Of a stretch of DNA of 64,000 nt, positions 1 through 10,918 are shown piece after piece. The DNA is from Helianthus annuus (lineage: Eukaryota > Streptophyta > Magnoliopsida > Asterales > Asteraceae): NCBI RefSeq assembly GCF_002127325.2, contig NC_035443.2, forward strand, positions 31,795,930 through 31,859,929, written 5' to 3'. Under the pieces are notes generated by a model. That model was not told where the DNA came from, searched no databases, and saw only the letters and a list, made by a program, of their open reading frames with translations. The translations under genes were made by a program, and so were the position numbers. How positions within the stretch are numbered: the stretch's first letter is position 1; each line of letters opens with the position of its first letter.

Positions 1-331
1 ATTCAAGTTACGAAGCAAGTGAAGAACAAAATTCAAGTGAATATCAAACATCAGAAAGTTCATCAGATTCCGACAATGATGAAGAATGTTCAGAAGATGA
101 AAGTCGAGTTGACAAGAAAGTGAAGAAAGCAGAAAGCTCAAGACACTCATCACATACATCATCTTCCAACACCAAAAGACCCAGACGCAAACGATGTTTT
201 TGCTGTGGTCATTTAAGACATACAGCGAAACATTGTAAAACCAAGAATTTTCCTAAACCAGAATATGATTTTGTCAAAAATTTCACATATCAGCTTGATT
301 ATCTTAAGAAATCTGTTAAAAATCTGGTTAA
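1..331 (+). pseudogene. copia gag, C-terminal part with CCHC zinc knuckle
   Basis: An open frame crosses the left edge and encodes a Ser/Glu/Asp-rich stretch, a basic patch and one zinc knuckle of the form CX2CX4HX4C (about 194-235, read as CFCC..H....C). Such knuckles bind the element RNA during packaging. The frame runs into the GTTAA target duplication at 327-331 and resumes in the same frame after 14319, so it was continuous before the gypsy element landed. The upstream part of gag is outside the window. Confidence 0.8.
327..331. repeat. target site duplication, left copy (GTTAA)
   Basis: GTTAA directly precedes the TGTCACACC terminus at 332. The same five bases follow the other terminus at 14319-14323. 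A 5-bp duplication is the usual mark of Ty3/gypsy integration. Confidence 0.93.
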
Positions 332-2387
332 TGTCACACCCTGGCTTTGCGGAAGCGTGGTTAATTTGGTGTGACTTCTTAATACCATAGCTTAATCATA
401 ACAAGCTATATGAATTAAAAATATGCAAGATCATCCATTGATAATAAAATAGTAAAACATTGTCTTAATGGGTTAACACCCAACAACCATAACTTTGTCT
501 AAACATTACAAATGCAAACTTAACATAAACATGATTCAAGGACTGTGACTTGTCCAGGAAAGAGTCACAAGCCTCGAACCCTGGATGACCTCGGGCTTAA
601 TGCAGCGGAAAACAAGCCATACCGCGCCAGATCGTTAGTTTCCTGAAATACATGTAAGTTGAAAAATCAACAATAATGTTGAGCGAGTTCATGCGAAAGT
701 GCGTAAACAAACCTTTATCTTTATCGAAAACCTGGTATGTAGCAAATAAGGAAAAAGAGATCACCAATGGTTTGCAAGGCCATTGATATGTGTGAAGTGC
801 AAGTAGGGATGACTCAAACCTAGCGGATTTATGCGTCGGGCACTAAGTCACCCCGAGGTCCGTTCAGCTGGACCTGGGGCTGGGCTCGCTACACCCAGAT
901 AGATCTACCGCTCCTGTCCCTCGGTCCTACTATGAGGATTAATGGCCTCAAGTTTCCGCCTACCCACTCACATGATCTAAGTAACAAACCTCCTTACGCT
1001 AACCATACCATGTATAAACATATTCATAATCATTGTAACATGTATTTCACCCCCGCAGTTTAGAAAACTGAAAACAGTTAAGAGAAAAGGGGGACATGAA
1101 CTCACAGTGAGTGCGTCACAATACCAAGTAATCCAAATATCCAACTGCTGCGCAACGACCTACATGTGCTAATTCTATTAGACGGATGGCCGTGCCTTAG
1201 CTTTATAGTTTACATTTTCGGGAAACAGTTAGACAACCGTTCCGCGTATATACTTGGTAGAAAATCTCCTTCCCAAGGATGGGGGAATTAATACATGCGT
1301 GCTTATAATATTAAGTCTCACTTAATATATTTTATTTCTCATTCCAAAATATAATTATTTTTCTCAAAAATAATATATTTTCTATTCGTATAATACTTTC
1401 CAAAATAATACGTCGACAAGATACGCATTCGTGAATATTTCCGTATAAAGTGTAAGTTACGTTTTGGCGATTTAGTGGTAATAGTAATTACCGTTGTAAC
1501 TTATATGTTTGTCGTGTAGGCGTTGGTATTATTTTGGGTTCGACAAAGTTTGTAACTATTATTTTTACTCTAAAAATAATATTTATATATTTTCACAAAA
1601 TAATCATAAACAGTGTTGTGAAAAATATATTTATCGAATAAATATTTATCACGTTTATTTTTGTGAAAATCCCACCTCCGAATATTTGTGATAAAGTCAT
1701 GGCGAAATATATTTTGTAAACATTTCAAAAATAACTCTAACACTTGTAAATAATTTCTAAGTGTTAGATTTTAGAAAAATTTCGCCAGAGTTTCCCCTGT
1801 AACTGGAGGTGGCCACGCTTTCAAGCGTATCATTTTCTTTTACAAATCATTTTAACAATTTCTTTAAATCAACCAATCAATTTCCGATACTTCAAACCAG
1901 TTTCAATACATTAAACTTGTAGACTAGTATATAAAATCGCATTATTACATGAACTTGTAATTTTCCCGAAGGTCGTAATGTAGATCACCTTATATTTAGT
2001 GGATCTATGTATAAAATAATTTAGTCTTGTAAAAAACCCCGTTTTTGGAACAAATCACTCTTTACAACTTCCCGACAACTTTTATAAAAATTTGTTATTT
2101 TGTCGGATCTTTCGTTTCACAAGTTTCTATACACTTGTAGTTTAAAAATCATCTTTGTTAGCATGTTATCCAACTTATATAAAACATGATTTTCTCGACA
2201 CCTGGTTCTACGAATGTACCACTTATACATACGTAGATCGGCTCGTTTTAAATACTATTTTACATGTCAAAACACTTTTACACAAGTTCATGTTTCCCGT
2301 GTGGTGGAGTTTCACCTTTTAACCCTCGTACCGCTAGAAACAAGCTTATGTCAAGATTCGTGATCTTAACAAAGTCGGGTTAAACGA
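332..2387 (-). repeat. 3' LTR of element T, distal 2056 bp in original orientation
   Basis: This stretch matches 10919-12974 base for base except for a T/G difference near 2093. It starts with TGTCACACC, so on the minus strand the LTR ends GGTGTGACA. The match stops abruptly after TAAACGA at 2387, where the inverted block begins. The missing proximal 1344 bp of this LTR lie in reverse at 3347-4690. Confidence 0.92.
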
Positions 2388-3311
2388 GAGATTGTTACAC
2401 GCCATGGAGTACCTCTCTCGATTATTTCTGATAGAGACGGAAGGTTCGTATCGAGGATATGGCAATCCTTCCAGGAAGCTTTTGGCTCAAAGTTGAATCT
2501 GAGCACTGCTTTTCACCCGCAGACCGACGGTCAAAGTGAGCGGACGATTCAGACGTTGGAGGACATGCTGAGAGCATGTGTGATGGATTTAGGCGGTAGC
2601 TGGGATAAGCATTTACCCCTGGTTGAGTTTTCATACAACAACAGCTACCACACCAGTATTGGTGCCGCGCCATTCGAAGCTTTATATGGGCGCAAGTGCA
2701 GGTCGCCGCTCTGTTGGTCTGACGCGGGTGATAGACAATTGGTAGGTCCCGATGTAGTTTAGGAAACTACAGATAAGATTGCGCAGATTCGAGATCGCAT
2801 TAGCGCGGCTCGTGACCGTCAGAAGACCTACGCAGATCTGAAAAGGAAACCTCAGGAGTTTGAGGTTGGGGATATGGTTTTGTTGAAGGTATCACCCTGG
2901 AAGGGTGTGGCACGCTTTGGGAAGCGTGGGAAGTTGAATCCGCGCTACATTGGTCCTTTCGAGGTTTTGGAAAGAATTGGGACCGTAGCATACAAGTTGG
3001 ATCTACCTGCCGAATTGAATAATGTTCACGATACATTTCATGTATCCAATCTGAAGAGAAGTCCAACCCAAGTTAACCTTGCCATTCCTACCGACGAAAT
3101 TCATATTGATGACACGCTCCACTTCGTTGAAGAACCTGTCGAGGTCACGGATTGGAAAGTTAACAAGACCCGCCGGAGCAGTGTCAAGCTCGTCAAAGTT
3201 CGCTGGAATGCTAGACATGGTCCTGGATTCACCTGGGAGCGTGAAGACCGAATGAAGGAGAAATACCCCCACTTATTTCCTGAGAACCCTGCTTCTACAA
3301 GCAGAATTTAA
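2388..3311 (+). pseudogene. gypsy integrase C-terminal half with chromodomain-like tail, inverted relative to its own pol
   Basis: One reading frame covers the block except for a single TAG at 2760-2762. It holds the second part of the integrase catalytic core: an SDRDGRF motif with the second Asp near 2413, then [10 protein letters not shown] with the catalytic Glu. It continues through the conserved DMVLLKVSPWKG, KLNPRYIGPFEVLERIG and FHVSNLKR segments to a chromodomain-like end containing VKVRWN and GFTWERED. The first catalytic Asp and the HHCC domain are on the minus strand at 4690-5100. The block therefore belongs to element T and was turned round by the 2388-4690 inversion. Neither half can make integrase. 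Confidence 0.93.
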
Positions 3312-3333
3312 AATTTCGGGACGAAATTTATTT

Positions 3334-3346
3334 AACGGGGGGAGAA
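3334..3346 (+). other. polypurine tract of element T (inside the inverted block)
   Basis: AACGGGGGGAGAA lies immediately before the LTR start TGTGACAACC at 3347. This is the expected plus-strand primer site of the element, here in inverted position. Confidence 0.9.
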
Positions 3347-4690
3347 TGTGACAACCCTCACAAAACCAGGTATCCGTACGACTTAATTAACTATTAATTG
3401 TTGCCTAATTACTGTGCTTAACTGAGATTTCTGATAAACTGCTACTTGATTGTTGATATTTGTACATATCTGCATCATACTTTGATTTTCCGTCACTACA
3501 TTATTTACTTACTGAACTCTAGTGACAAACATGATGCACAAAAGCACAGTAGCATTTGGACGGATAACCTATTTGACATGCTGATATAGCCAGCATCAGG
3601 CAAACACTGCCTCTAAAGGCCTAAATGAGCCAGAAATATTTTACTACACCCGTAGTGTGTGTAGGGATACAAGGGTTGTATAACTGTGACTCTAGGAATA
3701 AGATACAGAGATTGGATGTGCCTAAAACGTACTCTAAGCACAAAACACAGCACTTTTATCAGCATACTAGTTTCTAGCTAACTAATAAAGTGCCAAAACC
3801 TGAGGAAATATTCCTGACACTTTGCAGAATAAATTGTGTCGCTAAAAATATTATTTACAACGCTTAAAGGATTACTTAAGCACTTTAACGGATTACTATC
3901 CGACCGAACAACCGGACTATACCCGGAACATAAAAATATTGCCAGAAATATTATTAGTATTTTTCTAAGCCAGTTAGGGTCCCTGATTACCCTAAACACC
4001 CGCATTATAACGCATTAAACAACTAACGGGGTTAATCTCTAAAAGTAACCGACTTAACTAAACTGAACTCTAACTGAACAATCAAGATCCAACCGGGTAC
4101 CCCCCCCCCTTTAGGCCGGTTCCATTCTAATGGAACTAGGAGTACACTTTTGAATATTTTAATTGTTGATCGTGGATATCTAGAAAGCATAAGAATCCGT
4201 TGGACGATGAACCAAATTTTGTCTATAAAAACCCCACTCATACACAAGACTTGCCATCCATTTCACCAACTCACTCTCACTCCCTCTTGCTCTCTCCCTC
4301 TCGGCCGTGACTACCCACACCCACACATCCATCTTTCGGTTCTTGTCTTGCCATTCCAAGTATATACAAGTGTCGGGGATCACGTATTAGGAGCTTTGAA
4401 GCAAGCGAAAGTTAAAGGACCTCGTTCATTTGCTTTTATCCACGCCATTTTCGCCAAAGATCTTCCCTAGCCCCGAGCTAGAGGTATAACATTTAAAACT
4501 CACTCTTGATCGTATCTAAAGTGGTTAAAAGGATTTTTAACGGTTAAAAGTCGGAAACCCATCTTTTAAATCTTTAAAGGCTACTAAAACTCGAATATTG
4601 TTGGTTAAAAGCTTATAACGCGTGTAAAAGTCGTAGTATTCGAATATGTTGATTATTGAGGCCCGATCTACGATGTGGTGGCTCTTATCA
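3347..4690 (+). repeat. 3' LTR of element T, proximal 1344 bp, inverted
   Basis: It begins TGTGACAACC after the polypurine tract. It is the reverse complement of 12975-14318 apart from two single-base differences (near 3625 and 3970). It contains the LTR TATA box (TCTATAAAAACCCC near 4222). It ends at 4690 against the broken pol frame. Confidence 0.92.
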
Positions 4691-7600
4691 TCTCTCTCAT
4701 GTAGATTTCAGCCAATTTGCTTGTATGATCCTTCTCGCGGATAGGCAAGAAGTGTGCTGACTTTGTTAAGCGATCCACTATCACCCAGATAGTGTCATGG
4801 CCTTTTGGCGTTCTTGGCAACTTCGTAATAAAATCCATGGAGATTTCTACCCACTTCCACTGGGGAATTTTTGGTTGCTGCAGAAGTCCCGAAGGCTTCT
4901 GGTATTCCGCCTTAACTTTGGCGCAAGTTAAACATTTGCTCACGTAAATAGCAACCTCGCCCTTCATCCTAGGCCACCAGTAGTAATCTTTAAGATCTTG
5001 GTACATCTTATCCGCTCCAGGGTGGATAGAGTACCGCGACTTGTGAGCTTCATCAAAGATAACCTCTCTTAAACCACCAAACAAAGGAACCCAAATCCTT
5101 TTCTCAAAACACAACGTTCCTTCCCTGTTTGGCACCAATATCTTCTCCATCCCACGGAGATATTCTTCCTCAAGGTTTCCCTCCTTGAGAGCTTCCTTCG
5201 GTGCTGCACGAACGCGTGAGGAAAGGTCGGTTTGAATTATCATTTCCATAGCCCTAACCCTTATGGGCTTGATTCTCTCTTTACGACTTAGGGCATCAGC
5301 GACCACATTCGCCTTCCCTGGATGATACTTGATCTCGCAGTCGTAATCGTTCAACAACTCGACCCATCGTCTTTGCCTCATGTTCAACTCTTTCTGGTTG
5401 AATATATGCTGGAGACTTTTGTGATCTGTGAAGATCGTACACGTCGTACCATAAAGGTAGTGTCTCCAGATCTTCAAAGCAAAGACCACTGCGCCTAGCT
5501 CCAAATCATGCGTGGTATAGTTCTTTTCGTGCACTTTCAGTTGGCGTGACGCGTAGGCAATAACCTTTTGGCGTTGCATCAACACACAACCCAATCCTTG
5601 ACGCGATGCGTCGCAGTATACCACAAAATCGTCGGTACCTTCCGGTAGAGCTAAGATCGGCGCGTTACAAAGCTTATCCTTCAATATCTGAAACGCCTCA
5701 TCCTGTTTGATTCCCCAATCAAACTTCTTATCCTTCTGCGTGAGGAGCGTTAACGGTTGAGCGATCTTAGAAAAGTTCTCGATGAACCTTCGATAATAGC
5801 CTGCCAAACCCAAGAATTGCCGAATCTCGGTTGGCGTTTTTGGCGTTTCCCAATCTTTGATCGCCTCGATCTTGGTGGGATCCACGTGGATTCCATCTCC
5901 ATTCACCACGTGTCCAAGGAATTGCACTTCTCTTAGCCAAAACTCACACTTAGAGAATTTGGCGTATAGCTGTTCCTTCTTTAGCAGCTCCAGAATGGCT
6001 CTAAGATGCTGCTCGTGCTCAGCCTTTGTCTTTGAATAAATCAGGATGTCATCGATGAATACGATCACGAACTTATCCAAGTACGGCTTACAAACTCGGT
6101 TCATCAAATCCATGAACACTGCAGGTGCGTTTGTCAAACCAAACGGCATAACCAGAAACTCGTAGTGCCCATATCGAGTTCTGAAAGCTGTCTTCGGAAT
6201 ACTCTCTTCCTGTATCCGCAGCTGATGGTATCCAGATCGAAGATCGATCTTTGAATAGAAGCTTGAACCTTGAAGCTGGTCGAACAGATCATCGATTCTT
6301 GGCAGGGGATACCTATTCTTGATTGTCAGCTTGTTCAACTCTCTGTAGTCGATACACATACGGAAACTACCGTCCTTCTTCTTCACAAACAAAACTGGAG
6401 CTCCCCAAGGCGAGAAGCTTGGTCGGATAAAACCCTTGTCTAACAACTCTTGAAGTTGTGTCGACAGTTCTTGCATCTCAGACGGAGCAAGTCTATAGGG
6501 TGCCTTAGCCACAGGCGCGGCGCCTGGAACTAAGTCGATGCGAAACTCCACTTGCCTTTGAGGTGGCAAGCCAGGCAAGTCTTCTGGAAAGACTTCTGGG
6601 TATTCCCTCACGACAGGGATGTCTTCGATCTTTGGCTCAGCAGCCTTCTTATCCACAATGTGTGCTAGAAAAGCAACACATCCTTTCTTCAAACACTTTC
6701 TCGCTTTCAGGCAGCTAATCATCCTTAACGGCGTCTCACGCTTCTCCCCATGAACAACAATGGTCTCACCATCATCGGTCGGGATACGAACAATCTTCTC
6801 GTGACAAACTATCTCTGCCTTGTTACTCGATAACCAATCCATCCCTACTACCACGTCGAAGCTTCCCAACTGGACTGGTAGTGGATCGAGAGCAAACTCA
6901 CGCTCTCCTAATTCGATTACGCAACCTCGAATCACTTCGTTAGCTTCTACTAACTTCCCATTTGCCAATTCAATCGAGTATGGAATATCTAACTTACTAG
7001 CGGCTAAACCAAGCATGTTCTTAAATTCTAACGATACGAAGCTATAATCAGCACCAGTATCAAACAAAACGGATGCATAGCGTTGGTTTACAGGGAACGT
7101 ACCAGTGACAACGTTGGGATCCTGGCGCGCTTCCCTGGCTTCCATGTTAAAAACTCTTCCGCGTGCCTGGTTTAATTCTGGGCAATTCCTCTTGAAATGC
7201 CATTGATCTCCACAATTGAAACATCCGGGCCTCTGCCCGTTTCCACCATTGTTTCCAGCTTGATGGTTTCCCTGGTTCCGATTCATGGCGCCCGCTTGGT
7301 TAGCATTATTAACACGGTTCCCATCTCCTCCCTGATTTCCTTGTGGGCGGTTCCCAGCACCACCACGGTTGTTCCTATTCCCATTTCCTCCTTGGCCTCC
7401 CCGGCCAGCATTAGCCCAACAGAAATCCTTCGTATGACCAGTCTTCCCACATGATTCACAAACTCTTAGGCTGCAACGACCAGAGTGATGTCGTTGGCAT
7501 GAGTTGCACTTGGGTTGTGCACCCATGTATCCCTTCCCTTTCTTTCTACCACCAGCTGAATCTTGAGCTGGCGCATTCGATTCTCTCTTCTTAACCACCA

Positions 7601-8381
7601 TCCCGGTGCTTTGCTTGAAACTCGAAAACTTTCGCTTTCTACCACCAGATGACTCCACATGAGTCTCCTTCTTCTTGGGCTCGACTTCATCAAACTTGTT
7701 CAACCGAATTGCCTCTTCGGTGAGAGCCACACTCAAATCAATGGCTTCTGTGATGGTTGCAGGTTTGGAAGAAGTCACCATGCTGATTATCTGAGGGGCC
7801 AATCCCCAAATGAAGCGTTCAATCCTTTTGAACTCGGGCGTAACCATATAGGGTACCACATGCGACAAATCGTGGAACCTCTGAACATATTCAGCTATCT
7901 TCGAACCTTCCATCTTCAGGTGCCAGAATTCGGTCTCTAACCTCTGGATTTCAGCGCGAGAACAGTACTTTTTGCGCATGAGTTCTTTCAACTCAGTCCA
8001 GGTCAGTGCGTAAGCCGCAGCTTCGCCAAGGGTCTGGACCTGTAGATTCCACCAGGATAGGGCTCCATCCACAAATAGCCCTGAGATGTAAGTGACTTGT
8101 TGATCTAGCGCACATTTGCTCATGCGAAGTACGGACTCGGTTTTCTCAGCCCAGCGAACGAAAGCAACAGCACCACCTGTGCCATCGAAGTTTATGGGCT
8201 TGCAGTCCAAGAATTGTTTGTAGGTGCACCCATGAGGAGGATTTTGGTTGCCGTTAATGTTCGAGCTACTCCCGCTTGGTCCTCCTTGAGAGGCAGCATA
8301 TTGAGCAATGGCATTAGCGATAACTTGCTGTAGTTCTTCATGAGTGGTAGGCATCGGCTGTGGCTGACGTCTTGGCGCCAT
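4668..8381 (-). pseudogene. gag-pol polyprotein of gypsy element T, cut inside integrase
   Basis: The 1237-codon frame starts MAPRRQ at 8381. Domains in order, with approximate residues: Retrotrans_gag core (50-230); CCHC-like cysteine clusters and a zinc knuckle CFNC..H....C (384-397); aspartic protease with DTGA (440); reverse transcriptase with [18 protein letters not shown] and FIDD (775); RNase H with DASRQG (925) and TDHKSLQ; integrase HHCC zinc finger (1117-1157); and the first catalytic Asp in MDFITKLP (1182). The last few residues (ATTS, then stop) come from LTR sequence beyond the inversion point at 4690/4691. The missing integrase half lies at 2388-3311 on the opposite strand. Everything through RNase H is open, in line with a recent insertion. 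Confidence 0.95.
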
Positions 8382-8449
8382 CTTCTAAAGATGTGTACGT
8401 TGGTCAGGCCATAGTAAGCATACGATTATAGTAATAGTAATAGCACATA

Positions 8450-8575
8450 ACATCTCATGTTATCACACACAACATCCCATGTTATAATCATCATACACAC
8501 AACATCCCATGTCCCAACATCCCATGTCACAAGTATTATATACACAACATCCCATGTCCCAACATCCCATGTCAC
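8450..8575. repeat. tandem ACATCCCATGT repeat in the element T leader
   Basis: Six copies of an 11-mer (one reads ACATCTCATGT) lie at about 8450, 8472, 8502, 8517, 8547 and 8562, with CACAC or TATA-rich spacers. The 11-mer is itself nearly palindromic (ACAT...ATGT). It lies between the extra leader ORF and gag. Confidence 0.85.
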
Positions 8576-8855
8576 AAAAATATAAATATGAAATCAAGTG
8601 CATCAGATATGGTGAGAATACCGCGATTGCTACATATATCGAGACCATAAAGTGTAGTAAGTGTGTCATACAACCATCAATCAATTAGGGGCTACATCAC
8701 CCCTGTACAAAACTATATCATATCAGTATCACATACATCAGGTACATCAAATAAGTATCAACAAAAGTCAGAAATCATCAGATGGTCTCCAAAAGGCTGT
8801 GCAGTCACAATCGCTGTCGTCTCACCCACGTCTACCTCTATAGCACCGATGAGCT

Positions 8856-10457
8856 CTATGCGGATGGGGGTGGAGGAGGGGGAAAGTGAGTGTAGAGTAA
8901 GCGGCGTAAATGAAGCCAATCCTCCTCCATCGCCTGCTGAGTGCGGATAACAGAAGCGATCTGCTGCTCCAAAGTCGTAAGTCGGGCAGCAAAGTCCGGG
9001 GGTAATGATCGAAAAGGCTGAAAAGATGGATACGTCTGACCATGATAAGGACCTAGTGATAACTGAGCTCTCTCGAGCTCCTGGAGTCGCTGCGTATGGG
9101 ACTCATGCTGATGGACAAAGGACATCAAGACGTCCTCTATGGTATGTCCCATATGGAATGGATGATATGGGTCAGTGGGTGGCATCGGAGAGGAAGATGA
9201 CCAAAGCAGTGGCGTGCTGGTGGGATCGAATGGTGCTACATGAACAGAAGATGGAACAGGTGTCATCTGAGGTACGAAAGGCATAGGCATCGGTATGTGC
9301 CCAAAGGGGTGGGCTGAAGAGCCCTCTCCAGGCCCCGCTGGAGGTACAAACGGTGGGATCTGAAATGTGAAATCAGTATGATGTGCATCAGTGTGCTGTG
9401 GTGGAAACGGTGGAACATCCTCGTCAGCAGGTATCCAACCATGCTGTGCCTCCTCATCGGGTGGATCCATATGCTCTGCAAATAAAGCGTGCTCAGGCTC
9501 GAGGGGTACAGGATCAAACGGAGCAATGACAGGATCAACTGGTGCAACATGCTCAACTGGGTGGTCAACAGGGATATCAGCAATCAAAGGGGGATCAACA
9601 AAAGGTGGATCAATAACAGGATCATCAGCTATCAAAGGAACATCACCAACAGGTGGGTCGGCCAAAACGGGCTCAACAGGAACGTCAGCATGTACCAAGT
9701 CATGCTCATGCACAGGATCGAGAGCAGCTGCCTGCTCTGGGGCCAAGGCAGGCTCCGGGTCATCAAAAGCCATGTCAAACTCAAACTCTGGATCAAAGGG
9801 ATCGATAGGATCAACGGGATCAACAGGGTCCTCCATATGCTGGTCCATAGGAATATACTCAATATCGCGGTCAGGATCAAATCCTGGAGGAAAAACGGGA
9901 TCCGAATCCTCAATGTCGTCGTGCTCGAACACAAACCTCGGAATGGGGGCGGCAGAAGATGCCTGATCGGGGTCCGAGTCATGAACAAAATGCTGCGTGC
10001 TCGCCTCGTGTGACGGTACAGATGCCACATACTCAAAAGAGTCTGGGACTGGTGAGTGGACGGGCGAGTCTCCAGCTGGGGCATCAGCGATCATCAAGAG
10101 ACCGCCAGCGGGTAAAGGGGCTGCATCAAGAACCTCGTCCTCAAAAGGCTCGTCCTCATAGAGGTCAATGTCGCCGTCAGCCTCGGCGTCTGGTAATAAC
10201 TCGTGTGCTGGGTATGAAGCAAGGGGAATCGGAGCTGGAATCACAACAAGGGGAAGATACTCAGCAGGTGGGTCATCGATATGCTCATCAGCGCCGTCGG
10301 GTAGAGCGAACGGCTGGAAGTCATCATCGTCCGTGCTCGTGTAGTCTGAGGTATGCACCTCATGCTCCGATGACACAATGTCATCCGACACTATGGGTAG
10401 AGGTCCAGTGGTATCTGAGTCTCCGGTGCCTGATGTATCCATGTGTCTGTAACACAA
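8856..10457 (-). CDS. 533-codon acidic, proline-rich ORF in the leader of gypsy element T
   Basis: This intact ORF starts MCYRHMDTSG at 10457 (the methionine of MDTSG at 10442 is equally possible) and lies in the same sense as gag-pol, between the primer binding site and gag. Residues 20-150 are rich in Asp and Glu with an IVSDD motif. Residues 190-370 are a run of degenerate Asp-Pro/Val-Asp-Pro repeats. Residues 370-440 are Pro/Phe/His-rich. The last 90 residues (IEDVLMSFVHQ, LTTLEQQIASV, then a run of prolines) look like a short coiled coil. No signal peptide, membrane segment or known enzyme motif is visible, and I do not recognise a domain. A shorter relative begins at 42802 in element B, and a broken leader ORF is present in element C. 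Function is unknown; a gag-associated or regulatory accessory protein is only a guess. Confidence 0.75.
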   Translation of the reverse strand: MCYRHMDTSGTGDSDTTGPLPIVSDDIVSSEHEVHTSDYTSTDDDDFQPFALPDGADEHIDDPPAEYLPLVVIPAPIPLASYPAHELLPDAEADGDIDLYEDEPFEDEVLDAAPLPAGGLLMIADAPAGDSPVHSPVPDSFEYVASVPSHEASTQHFVHDSDPDQASSAAPIPRFVFEHDDIEDSDPVFPPGFDPDRDIEYIPMDQHMEDPVDPVDPIDPFDPEFEFDMAFDDPEPALAPEQAAALDPVHEHDLVHADVPVEPVLADPPVGDVPLIADDPVIDPPFVDPPLIADIPVDHPVEHVAPVDPVIAPFDPVPLEPEHALFAEHMDPPDEEAQHGWIPADEDVPPFPPQHTDAHHTDFTFQIPPFVPPAGPGEGSSAHPFGHIPMPMPFVPQMTPVPSSVHVAPFDPTSTPLLWSSSSPMPPTDPYHPFHMGHTIEDVLMSFVHQHESHTQRLQELERAQLSLGPYHGQTYPSFQPFRSLPPDFAARLTTLEQQIASVIRTQQAMEEDWLHLRRLLYTHFPPPPPPSA

Positions 10458-10528
10458 TCACAGGTATGCACAAATAATCAGTAAATCAGGTAATCACATA
10501 AGTTACCAAATAATAATCACATAATCCA

Positions 10529-10755
10529 CCTAGTCCCACTAGCCTCCCAGCCTCCCAGACTGTCCTTCCTAGTCCCACTAGCCAACTTTTCCCAGCCTCC
10601 CAGACTGACTCCCTAGTCCCACTAGCAAATTCTCCCAGCCTCCCAGACTGACTCCCTAGTCCCACTAGACAACTACCTCGATCCATTAGATCGAGCCTCG
10701 ACCTCCCAGACCGAGCCTCAGTCTCCCAGACCGAGCCTCAGCCTCCCAGACTGAG
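10529..10755. repeat. tandem repeats in the 5' leader of element T
   Basis: CCTAGTCCCACTAG recurs at about 10529, 10568, 10612 and 10654, spaced 39-44 bp and separated by CCCAGCCTCCCAGACTGA-like text. Shorter units of about 20 bp (GAGCCTCAG, CTCCCAGACC) follow. The array lies between the primer binding site and the extra ORF. Confidence 0.85.
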
Positions 10756-10903
10756 CCTAAAATAATAAATAAAATATGCTCAACATTTGTTTATAAAAAG
10801 GTTTTGGATCTGGACTTAAGTGGTATGCAGAAAAATGTTTTCGTGAGAGCCCTAGTGATCATAGTCTAGACTCGAGAAGGAATCCTAGTTCGCTATGATC
10901 AGA

Positions 10904-10915
10904 GCTCTGATACCA
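10904..10915 (-). other. primer binding site of element T (initiator Met tRNA type)
   Basis: On the minus strand the sequence reads TGGTATCAGAGC, three bases inside the LTR end at 10919. This is complementary to the 3' end of plant initiator methionine tRNA and fixes the element's orientation. Confidence 0.93.
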
Positions 10916-10918
10916 AGC

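Noticed and set aside
1509..1691. 60-codon ORF present in two identical copies (also 12096-12278)
   Set aside because: Both copies lie inside the LTRs of element T, in antisense. The identity reflects LTR identity, not selection on a protein.
4150..4470. 106-codon ORF in the LTR (also 13195-13515 on the other strand)
   Set aside because: It starts upstream of the LTR TATA box and has no protein-like features; duplicated only because the LTRs are.
2388..4690. Inversion as a second, independent gypsy insertion
   Set aside because: LTR lengths add up exactly to 3400 bp and the pol frame matches across the breakpoints, so a single inverted element explains all of it.
8463..8684. 73-codon ORF with repeated DMGCWDMGCC
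   Set aside because: It is a translation of the ACATCCCATGT tandem repeat and lacks any other support.
9391..10013. Plus-strand open frames of 174-191 codons rich in Gly/Ser
   Set aside because: They are antisense to the repetitive 533-codon ORF; GGATC-type repeats on this strand give Gly/Ser by composition only.
10529..10755. Possible CRISPR-like array
   Set aside because: Repeats are degenerate, spacers are not unique and the context is a plant retrotransposon leader.
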